This document shows, in pieces, positions 29,708-37,152 of a stretch of 64,000 bases of DNA; positions within the stretch are counted from its first letter, which is position 1, and each line of letters starts with the position of its first letter. The position numbers were made by a program, and so were the translations under genes. Under the pieces are notes generated by a model. That model saw only the letters and a list, made by a program, of their open reading frames with translations. It was not told the origin of the DNA and did not search any database. The stretch comes from Erythrobacter sp. QSSC1-22B (GTDB lineage Bacteria > Pseudomonadota > Alphaproteobacteria > Sphingomonadales > Sphingomonadaceae). The stretch covers positions 186,001-250,000 of the forward strand of contig NZ_LZRP01000001.1 in assembly GCF_001678665.1 (NCBI RefSeq), given 5' to 3'.

Positions 29708-31114
29708 CTAGTCACCCGCGAGGATACGATCGACCAACTGCTTCACCGAGGGGGTGAAATTGTTCGAGTAGAACGGGTCCTGCTTGAAGCGGTAGGCGGA
29801 ATGACCCGCGAAGGCGAGATTCTCGTCGACCGGTCCGCCGTGGGCGATGTCCTGCAACGTTTTCTGGATGCAGAAGCTGCGCGGATCGGCGAGGCGCCCG
29901 GTGGTGTAATCGTCGTGATCCTTCCAGCTCGAAAACAGGCAATGCGACAGGCAGCCCATGCAGTCCTGCTGGTCCTTGCGAATTTCGTCGCGGCTTTCGG
30001 GTGTCACGAAAACGGCGGTGCCCTCGGGTGTCTTGAGCGCTTCGGTAAAGCCCTTCGCCATCCATTCGTGCGCCTTGGGGCGATCGTCGGGCGCAACCCA
30101 GAAGTTCTTCGCCTTGCCTTCCTCGGCAAGCGGAATCGTGCCCTCCTGCTCGCCACGCTTGAAGATCGGGATCTGGCGATCCGAACGATGGATCAGGTCG
30201 TAGAGGAAGGGATTTTTGACCGCTGACGAATAGAACCCCGTCGGCGAGAACTTGTGGAGCAGGATCTCGCCCTCGTCGACCGTGCGCAGCATGTCCTTCC
30301 ACTCGATCGGAATGGGGCTTTCCTCGGTCAGCAGCGGGCGGGTGCCGAACTGGAATGCGATCTTGCCGAGTTCGGGATTGTCGATCCAGTCGTTCCATTC
30401 GCGCAGGAACCAGACTCCGCCCGCCATGACGATGACGACATCTTCCGACACGCCTTCGGCGCGCATGGTCTCGCGCAGCGCCTTGACGCGGGGATAGGGA
30501 TCCTCGGGCTTGGTGGGATCCTCGGCGTTGGACAGGCCGTTGTGCCCGCCGGCCAGCCAGGGGTCTTCATAGACCACCGCAGCCATCAATTCGGGAACCT
30601 TGGAATAGCTGCGCTTCCACAACGCGCGAAAGGCACGTGCCGAGCTGATGATCGGCAGATAGCTGACATTGTAGCGCTGGGCGATCTCGGCCAGCTTGTA
30701 CGGCATACCAGCGCCGCAAGTGACGCCTGCGATCATGCCGGGCGTGTTTTCGAGTACGCCTTCGAGCACGGTTTGCGCGCCGCCCATTTCCCACAGCACG
30801 TTGATGTTGATCGCACCCTGCCCGCCGGAGATTTCATGGGCGCGCTTCACCTGTTCGGTGGCACCGTCGATGGCATAGCGGATCAGCTGTTCGTGGCGTT
30901 CCTTGCGGGTCAGCGCGTCGTAAACCTGCGGCACGATCTTGCCTTCGGCATCGTAACTGTCGGCATTCACCGCGCTGACGGTGCCGATGCCGCCCGCAGC
31001 AGCCCAGGCACCCGAGCTCGCATGATTGGAAGCGGAAACGCCCTTGCCGCCTTCGATCAGCGGCCACACTTCGCGGCCACCGTAATTGATCGGGCTGAGC
31101 CCCTTGAATGCCAT
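29708..31114 (-). CDS. Nitronate-monooxygenase-like FMN oxidoreductase with a C-terminal cysteine cluster
   Basis: A 468-residue TIM-barrel flavoprotein of the 2-nitropropane dioxygenase/nitronate monooxygenase family. FMN-binding features include the 'VTCGAGMP' region (near residue 132), 'VIVMAGGVW' and 'KIAFQFGTRP'. It is longer than classical nitronate monooxygenases (about 320-380 residues) because of a C-terminal domain from about residue 300. That domain carries C385-x2-C388-x3-C392 and C415, reminiscent of the [4Fe-4S] motif of 2,4-dienoyl-CoA reductase-type FMN enzymes. The natural substrate is unknown. It starts 24 bases after the stop of the lipoprotein methyltransferase. Confidence 0.82.
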   Translation of the reverse strand: MAFKGLSPINYGGREVWPLIEGGKGVSASNHASSGAWAAAGGIGTVSAVNADSYDAEGKIVPQVYDALTRKERHEQLIRYAIDGATEQVKRAHEISGGQGAININVLWEMGGAQTVLEGVLENTPGMIAGVTCGAGMPYKLAEIAQRYNVSYLPIISSARAFRALWKRSYSKVPELMAAVVYEDPWLAGGHNGLSNAEDPTKPEDPYPRVKALRETMRAEGVSEDVVIVMAGGVWFLREWNDWIDNPELGKIAFQFGTRPLLTEESPIPIEWKDMLRTVDEGEILLHKFSPTGFYSSAVKNPFLYDLIHRSDRQIPIFKRGEQEGTIPLAEEGKAKNFWVAPDDRPKAHEWMAKGFTEALKTPEGTAVFVTPESRDEIRKDQQDCMGCLSHCLFSSWKDHDDYTTGRLADPRSFCIQKTLQDIAHGGPVDENLAFAGHSAYRFKQDPFYSNNFTPSVKQLVDRILAGD

Positions 31115-31138
31115 GAAAAACTCTTTCGTGTCGGCGAG

Positions 31139-31888
31139 CTAGCGGCTCGCGGTGTCTGTCCCCGTCGACGTCTCGCGGCAGGGACGAATTCCGTTCGGCT
31201 CGGGTCTGTTAGCGGCCCTTTCGAACTGTGCATAGTACCCGGCCAGCTGTGGCGCATCCCTGAACGCCACCAGCTTGTAGCCGACTTTTTCGAACTCGCA
31301 GGCGAGCAGCATCGGCGCGATCCCATGCTGGTCGGTCGGCCGGTCGACATCGACAACTATGACCTGCCCGCCTTCGCGCAGCGACGGCCACATGCGCCAC
31401 AACAGCGCATAGGGCTCGCCGATCTCGTGATACATGTGGACCATGAAGATGCGGTCGAAACTGCCCTCGGGCAAATGCGGATCGTCGGCCGCCCCGGGCT
31501 GGATCGCGACATTGTCCAGCCGCTCGCGCTCCACTCGTTGCCCCAGCCGTTGCAGCGCCGCGCGGTCGATATCCTGCGCCAGTACCCGGCCATCCTCGCC
31601 CACACGCTCGGCAAGGCGAACGGTGTAATATCCCTCGCCCGCGCCGATGTCGGCAACGGTCATGCCTTCCTCGATCCCGGCGAGATCCATGACGGTCTCC
31701 GCTTCGCCGCGATTGTCGCGCGCGGTTTCGGTCGAGAATGCGGTACCGCCCAGATCGGAAACGGGACGGTCGGGCAAGGGAAAGTCGAGCGCGGTTTGCG
31801 GGCGGCTGGTGTCGACCTTGTCGCAGCCGGCTACGGCCAGCGCGGCGCCGGACACGAGCAGCACAAAGCAGGACTTGAATGCGGTCAT
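31139..31888 (-). CDS. Class I SAM-dependent methyltransferase with a lipoprotein signal
   Basis: 249 residues. A Rossmann-type methyltransferase domain has SAM motif I 'VADIGAGEGYYT' and a following 'DFDRIFMVHMYHEI'-like motif IV region. Unusually it begins with a clear lipoprotein signal peptide ending in AVAGC (Cys22), placing it in the periplasm on a membrane anchor, where SAM is not normally available. Similar exported methyltransferase-fold proteins are known, and their substrate is unclear. It lies upstream of the flavoprotein gene on the same strand (24-base gap). Confidence 0.8.
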   Translation of the reverse strand: MTAFKSCFVLLVSGAALAVAGCDKVDTSRPQTALDFPLPDRPVSDLGGTAFSTETARDNRGEAETVMDLAGIEEGMTVADIGAGEGYYTVRLAERVGEDGRVLAQDIDRAALQRLGQRVERERLDNVAIQPGAADDPHLPEGSFDRIFMVHMYHEIGEPYALLWRMWPSLREGGQVIVVDVDRPTDQHGIAPMLLACEFEKVGYKLVAFRDAPQLAGYYAQFERAANRPEPNGIRPCRETSTGTDTASR

Positions 31889-31955
31889 CTACCCCGGGCC
31901 CTAGCGCCGGTGCGGGCGGCACGCAAAGATTTCGCCATAGCCAAGCCCGGAACGC

Positions 31956-33083
31956 CTATTCGACGTCTTCGACCTCGACCGTTTCACCGGTCACGCGCTG
32001 CGCCAAGGCCGCCGAGATGAAATCGTCGATCCCGCCGTCGAGCACAGCATCGGGCGATGGCGAGACCACGCCTGTGCGCAGGTCCTTCACCATCTGATAG
32101 GGCTGGAGCACATAGCTGCGGATTTGGTGGCCCCAACCAATCTCACTTTTTTCCTGATACTCGCCGCTGGCAGCAGCTTCGCGCTCCGCCATCTCGCGCT
32201 CGAACAGGCGCGCCTTGAGCATGCTCATCGCCTCGGCCTTGTTCTTGTGCTGCGACCGCCCGCTCTGCGAGGCCACCACGATGCCGGTTGGCTGGTGGGT
32301 GATCCGCACTGCGGAATCGGTGGTGTTGATATGCTGCCCGCCGGCACCCGACGCACGATAGGTGTCGATCTTGAGATCGCTGTCGTTGATCTCGATCTCG
32401 ATATCGTCGTCGATTACCGGATAGACCCAGACCGAACTGAAGCTGGTGTGGCGCCGTGCCGAGCTGTCGTAGGGGCTGATCCGCACCAGCCGGTGGACGC
32501 CGCTTTCGGTCTTGGCATAGCCATAGGCGTTCTCGCCCTTGATCAGGATCGTCGCGCTCTTGAGCCCGGCCTGATCGCCCGCCTGATATTCGACCGTCTC
32601 GACCTTGTATCCGCGGCGTTCGGCCCAGCGGGTGTACATCCGGAACAGCATCTCCGCCCAGTCCTGACTCTCGGTTCCGCCGGCGCCCGCGTGGATCTCG
32701 ACATAGCTGTCATTGCCATCCGCTTCGCCCGACAGCAGCGCGCGCACCTTGTCGGCATCGGCGCGGGCGGCAAGCTTCTCGAGGCTGGCGAGGCCTTCCT
32801 TCACGATATCCTCGTCGCCCTCGGCATCGCCCATATCGACGAATTCGACAGCGTCGGACATTTCGGACGAGATCTCGTTGACGGTGTTGACCGCATCCTC
32901 GAGCCGCTTCTGCTCGCGGCTCAGAGCCTGCGCTTCCTTGGGATTGTCCCACAGGGTCGGGTCCTGCACGCGGGCATTGACCTCGTCGAGGCGGCGCAGC
33001 GCCTGCTCCCAGTCGAGCGACTGACGGACCAGTGCCAGCGCGGCTTTGATGCGGTCGATATAGGCCTGCCCTTCGGCACGCAT
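31956..33083 (-). CDS. prfB: Peptide chain release factor 2
   Basis: A 375-residue class I release factor reading UGA and UAA stop codons. The catalytic GGQ is at 248-250. The stop-codon recognition tripeptide reads SPY (203-205) where E. coli RF2 has SPF. The gene has one uninterrupted reading frame: the autoregulatory +1 frameshift with an internal UGA near codon 26, found in E. coli and many others, is absent. It lies 95 bases downstream of the PBP1A gene on the same strand. Confidence 0.95.
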   Translation of the reverse strand: MRAEGQAYIDRIKAALALVRQSLDWEQALRRLDEVNARVQDPTLWDNPKEAQALSREQKRLEDAVNTVNEISSEMSDAVEFVDMGDAEGDEDIVKEGLASLEKLAARADADKVRALLSGEADGNDSYVEIHAGAGGTESQDWAEMLFRMYTRWAERRGYKVETVEYQAGDQAGLKSATILIKGENAYGYAKTESGVHRLVRISPYDSSARRHTSFSSVWVYPVIDDDIEIEINDSDLKIDTYRASGAGGQHINTTDSAVRITHQPTGIVVASQSGRSQHKNKAEAMSMLKARLFEREMAEREAAASGEYQEKSEIGWGHQIRSYVLQPYQMVKDLRTGVVSPSPDAVLDGGIDDFISAALAQRVTGETVEVEDVE

Positions 33084-33178
33084 GGCAAATTCCTCGGTTT
33101 GGGCTCGGGTTCGCCCGCTTAACGCGCAGACGCCGTTTGTAAAGTTTACCCGGGGAGAGCGGGGTGCATGTGCGGCGG

Positions 33179-35692
33179 CTAGTAGATGCCGCCCTGTTCT
33201 TCGACGAAATCTCCCGGCGCTTCCTCGCGCCGCACCGGGGCAAGCGATCGGGTCTGGGCAACGCGACCGCGGCGGATCTGCTCCAGGATGGCGTTGCGCT
33301 TGGCGGCGATTTCGTCCTGCCTTGTGGCCCGAGCGGGTTCGGTATCGGGCTTGAAGGCTTCCCAGATCACCGCCGCCGTGGGTTCGTTGCTGGGCGTGCC
33401 GTCGAAGACCCGTTTGCCACTGCGGCGGTCGATGCGGACCATGCGTACACCGGCGGGGGCGATGAATTCATCGCCATCCCAGCGCTCTCGCGACGCTTCG
33501 ACGAAGCGTTTGAAGATGGGCGCGGCGGTGTTTCCGCCCTGGACCCAGCCGCCCAGATTGCGCGGCTGGTCGTGGCCGACATACATGCCCGCGACGATCT
33601 GCGGCGAACCGCCAACGAACCACGCGTCGGTAGGGCCGCTGGTGGTGCCGGTCTTGCCGAACAGTGGCAGTTCGAGACCACGCAGTCGGACCGCGGTACC
33701 GCGGGTGACCACGCCTTCGAGCATGTGGACGGTCTGGAACGCTGTGCGCGGATCCATGACCTGCTTACCGGATATGCCGAGGCGCGGCATTGGCTGGCCG
33801 TCCCATTCGGGCATGTTGCAATTGGTGCATTCGCGCTGGTCGGAGCGCCAGATCACCTTGCCCTGCCGATCCTGGACATAGTCGATCACGCTGGGCTGGT
33901 GGAGCCGCCCCCAATTGACCAACGCCGAATAGGCGTTGACCATCCGCTCGACGGTGGTTTCCCCTGCCCCGAGCGCGAAGGCCGGATAGGGTTCGTAGCT
34001 GCCGATATTGAGTTGCTCGAAGGTCTTGATGACATTCGGCATGCCAGCGTCCATCGCGATGTGGACGGTCATCAGATTGCGGCTCTGCTCCAGCCCCCAG
34101 CGCATGGTGTGAACGCCGCCACCACCGCCGCCGAAATTGCGGAAGCATTTTTCGCCCAGATTGGCACCCTGATAATAGCAGAAGGTCTGATCGGGCACTT
34201 CGCTCGCGGGGGTCAGGCCGTGATCGAGTCCGGTGGCGTAGACGAACGGCTTGATCGTCGATCCGGGCTGGCGAAGCGCCTGGGTGGCGCGGTTGAAAGA
34301 ACCGAGCCTGGCATCGAAGCCGCCCTGCATTGCCAGTACGCGCCCGGTCTGCGGGTTCTGCGCCAGGAAGGCACCGGATACTTCGGGTACTGCGCGCAGG
34401 CGATAGCCTTCGCCCGATTGCTGGACCGCGACCGCGTCGCCCACCTTCAGTGCATCGGGAGCGGCGGCGAGCGGGTAGGTTTCGCCATCGGTCAGACCGA
34501 CCGAGGCGGACGAGCCGCTGCGTTCGGTGATCACCCCGATGCGCCAGTCCTCGTAATTGATACCGAGATTGGAGGACCGCAGCTGGCCGATCAGGTCGCC
34601 ATTCTCGGGATTGAGCGTGGCGACGGGACCGGTCCAGCCGCGATTGCCGTGATAGCTGAGCAATTGCGCTCGAAGCGCATCGCGTGCCGCATCCTGCAAT
34701 TCCATGTCGAGCGAGGTGCGGACCCACAACCCACCAGCATAGACGCTGTTGCCACTTTCCTCCGCGGTCTCGCCGAACTTCTCGATCAGCTGGCGTCGCA
34801 CTTCCTCGAGGAAGTAGCCAGCATCAGCGGAGCGTTCCTGCCGCTGCTGGACCAGACCCAGATCCATCGACTTGGCGCCGGCGCCTTGCTCGGCCGTGAT
34901 GAAATCATTGGCGACCATCTGGTCGATGACGAAATTGCGTCGGCCGAGTGCCAACCCTTCGTTCTGCGACCGACCATAGCGTTCGGGAGCCTTGGGCAGA
35001 ATCGCGAGGAAGGCCATTTCGTGCAGATCGAGATCGGCGACATCCTTGTCGAAATAGGCTCGGCTGGCTGCCTGGACCCCGAAACTACGTCGCCCAAGCG
35101 GGATTTCATTGAGATAGAGCTCAAGGATCTCTCGCTTGCTCAGCACGTCCTCGATCCGCTGCGCGAGGATCATCTCCTTCAGCTTGCGGGTGACCGAATA
35201 TTCATCTCCGAGCAGCACGTTCTTGGCGACCTGCTGGGTAATCGTGGACCCGCCCACCGCGCGCTCGCCCGAGCCCATCTTGCTGGCATAGTCGAACACG
35301 GCATTGGCCGTACCGGCCAGATCGACACCGCCATGGGTGAAGAAGGTCCTGTCCTCTGCCGCGAGGTAGGCTTCGACGAGGGTGGTGGGGAAATCGACAT
35401 ACTGCAGCTGAACGCGCCGTTCGCGGGCATAGGAATGAACGATCTCGCCATCGACGCCGCGCACTACGGTCGGCAGAGGAGTCTCGTAATCGAGCAGGGT
35501 TTCGGCATCGGGGAGCCCGCGTGCCAGCAGCGTCCAGCCCAGCGCGAGGACGATCAGTCCCAGCGCCAACAGGCCGGCGCCCCAGCGAAACCAGCGATTC
35601 TCGCGCCAGTGGCGCATGAACCAGTTGCGCGCGGCTGCCAGGTCATCGCTCATGCGATCGCGAATTGTCTGTAGTCTGGATTGCTCGGCCAT
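33179..35692 (-). CDS. mrcA: Penicillin-binding protein 1A (bifunctional peptidoglycan synthase)
   Basis: An 837-residue class A PBP that polymerises glycan strands and crosslinks peptides. It has an N-terminal membrane anchor (about residues 37-58) and a GT51 glycosyltransferase domain with catalytic Glu113 in 'AAEDRTFFTH', 'GGSTITQQ' and 'YLNEIPLG'. A long insert (OB-like, about 320-430) precedes the transpeptidase domain with S478-T-I-K481, S537-R-N539 and K680-T-G682. It sits downstream of the amidase gene on the same strand, with prfB following. Confidence 0.95.
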   Translation of the reverse strand: MAEQSRLQTIRDRMSDDLAAARNWFMRHWRENRWFRWGAGLLALGLIVLALGWTLLARGLPDAETLLDYETPLPTVVRGVDGEIVHSYARERRVQLQYVDFPTTLVEAYLAAEDRTFFTHGGVDLAGTANAVFDYASKMGSGERAVGGSTITQQVAKNVLLGDEYSVTRKLKEMILAQRIEDVLSKREILELYLNEIPLGRRSFGVQAASRAYFDKDVADLDLHEMAFLAILPKAPERYGRSQNEGLALGRRNFVIDQMVANDFITAEQGAGAKSMDLGLVQQRQERSADAGYFLEEVRRQLIEKFGETAEESGNSVYAGGLWVRTSLDMELQDAARDALRAQLLSYHGNRGWTGPVATLNPENGDLIGQLRSSNLGINYEDWRIGVITERSGSSASVGLTDGETYPLAAAPDALKVGDAVAVQQSGEGYRLRAVPEVSGAFLAQNPQTGRVLAMQGGFDARLGSFNRATQALRQPGSTIKPFVYATGLDHGLTPASEVPDQTFCYYQGANLGEKCFRNFGGGGGGVHTMRWGLEQSRNLMTVHIAMDAGMPNVIKTFEQLNIGSYEPYPAFALGAGETTVERMVNAYSALVNWGRLHQPSVIDYVQDRQGKVIWRSDQRECTNCNMPEWDGQPMPRLGISGKQVMDPRTAFQTVHMLEGVVTRGTAVRLRGLELPLFGKTGTTSGPTDAWFVGGSPQIVAGMYVGHDQPRNLGGWVQGGNTAAPIFKRFVEASRERWDGDEFIAPAGVRMVRIDRRSGKRVFDGTPSNEPTAAVIWEAFKPDTEPARATRQDEIAAKRNAILEQIRRGRVAQTRSLAPVRREEAPGDFVEEQGGIY

Positions 35693-35779
35693 CGGGGTCC
35701 CAAAATCTGCAGGCGCGCCCTTAGCACGCCCAAACTGACTCGCGCCATAACGAAGCGACCCCGGATCGATCGAGCCGGG

Positions 35780-36718
35780 TCAGACCTCTTCGCTGGTGGT
35801 TTCGCTATCGCCTGACGGCTGTTCCAGAAGGTCTTCGCGCTGGCGAATGAAATAGATGCGGATCGCGCGCGCCATGACCTCGGCGAAGCCGGCGCGGCCC
35901 TCGGGCGAAGCCAACCGCTGTGCTTCCTCGCGGTTGGTGATGAAACCGCTTTCATAGAGCACCGATGGCACATCAGGCGCGCGCAAAACCTTGAGCGAAG
36001 CCGAGCGGCGCGGCTGCGGGTGGAAACGGATCGTGCCCTCGCCCTCGCGCTGGATCAGCGAAGCAAACTCGCCAGACTGGACCTGAGTGCGGCGCTGCGA
36101 CAGTTCGACGAGGATCGTGTTCACCGCATCGCTCTGCCCGGATATCTCTTGGCCGTTGATCCGGTCCGAGCGGTTCTCGCGTTCCGCGTAGCGCGCCGCC
36201 GCCTCACTCGATGCACTCTCCGACAGTGTGTAGATGCTGGCGCCCGCCACCTCGCTCGCCTCGCCCGCAGAATCGGCATGGATCGAGACAAACAGATCGG
36301 CGCCGAGCCGGCGGGCGATTTCGTAGCGTTCGGCATGAAGGAGGTAGCGATCCTCGTCGCGGGTCAGCGCCACACGCACATCACCCTGCTCGACGAGCCG
36401 GTCGCGCAAGGCGCGCGCAAGCCGGAGCACGAGGTCCTTTTCCTGCAATCCCTGACTCGATGCCCCCGGATCGTGGCCGCCGTGTCCGGCGTCGATAACC
36501 ACCAGCGGCAGGTCTCCGCCGTCGGTCCCGGTGCCCTGCCCGGCAATGTCCGGCAGCGGCACGCCGTCGTTCGAGGCCGGCAATTCGACCCGCAGGACAT
36601 ATCCGCGACCGATCCGCGGGAGGGAGAACGAACGGTCCGTCGCCACCGCCCATGCAAGCAGGGCAAGGATGGCCACCGGGATCAGGGCGAGCAGGATTAG
36701 GGGCAGAAACCGGGCCAT
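35780..36718 (-). CDS. N-acetylmuramoyl-L-alanine amidase (AmiC/Amidase_3 type)
   Basis: A 312-residue zinc amidase that cleaves the peptide stem from peptidoglycan. The N-terminal hydrophobic segment (about residues 5-25) is a signal anchor. The Amidase_3 motifs are complete: 'VIDAGHGGHDPG' (first zinc His), 'VSIHADSAG' (second His) and 'LYESGFITNREEAQRL' (catalytic Glu). An AMIN targeting domain is absent. It is followed 87 bases later by the PBP1A gene, giving a hydrolase-synthase pair, and is divergent from rne across a 434-base gap. Confidence 0.92.
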   Translation of the reverse strand: MARFLPLILLALIPVAILALLAWAVATDRSFSLPRIGRGYVLRVELPASNDGVPLPDIAGQGTGTDGGDLPLVVIDAGHGGHDPGASSQGLQEKDLVLRLARALRDRLVEQGDVRVALTRDEDRYLLHAERYEIARRLGADLFVSIHADSAGEASEVAGASIYTLSESASSEAAARYAERENRSDRINGQEISGQSDAVNTILVELSQRRTQVQSGEFASLIQREGEGTIRFHPQPRRSASLKVLRAPDVPSVLYESGFITNREEAQRLASPEGRAGFAEVMARAIRIYFIRQREDLLEQPSGDSETTSEEV

Positions 36719-37152
36719 GGCGCTCCCGCACTAGGGTTGCGGCGCCCCTCCGCGCAATATGGTTGCCGTAAGATACCCACGGTGCTAGCGCCGTTTCTGT
36801 GATAGCCGGGCTCCGGCCGCGAACGCCTCTCGTTCCACCGCCCGCCCGCTTCACGCCAATTCGACCGCCCTTTTCGATCGGCGGTCCTGAGACAGGTTGA
36901 TGCAGGACAAGAACCGTTCCCCCTCAATGGACCCTCGACAGGCAATCGCCTGCCCCGAGGGAATTGCGGGCCGAACAGCGCTCCATTTGCGCAGGTTCCA
37001 TGCTGCAGACACGACATTCCGGCTCCGCACCGAAACGCGCGGCTGCCGGTCATCCACGACTGCCGATCCGCATCGCGGCGACAGTTATCACAATACAAGG
37101 CGCAAGTCGGCTGCCGGGCTCGTCCCGGCCCCTTGCGCATGGAGAAATCTAC
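36719..37152 (+). other. Long untranslated region upstream of rne
   Basis: The only gap over 300 bases in the window. I see no convincing gene on either strand; short ORFs here are unsupported. It must hold the promoters of rne (plus) and of the amidase (minus), and most of it is probably rne 5' leader. In E. coli a leader of similar size mediates autoregulation of rne by RNase E. Its 3' end forms the hairpin annotated at 37100-37138. Confidence 0.5.
37100..37138 (+). promoter_or_regulatory. Stem-loop abutting the rne ribosome-binding site
   Basis: Outer stem GCGCAAG (37100-37106) with CTTGCGC (37132-37138); inner stem GCCGGG (37113-37118) with CCCGGC (37124-37129), loop CTCGT. Two bases later comes the GGAG of the ribosome-binding site (37141-37144), eight bases before the ATG. 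The structure could gate ribosome access or be cut by RNase E itself. Confidence 0.55.

Noticed and set aside
32960-33083. Programmed frameshift at the start of prfB
   Set aside because: The reading frame from ATG 33083 is uninterrupted and no in-frame UGA with a slippery CUU is seen.
36851-37057. 68-residue minus-strand ORF in the rne leader
   Set aside because: No ribosome-binding site or recognisable composition; better explained as leader sequence.
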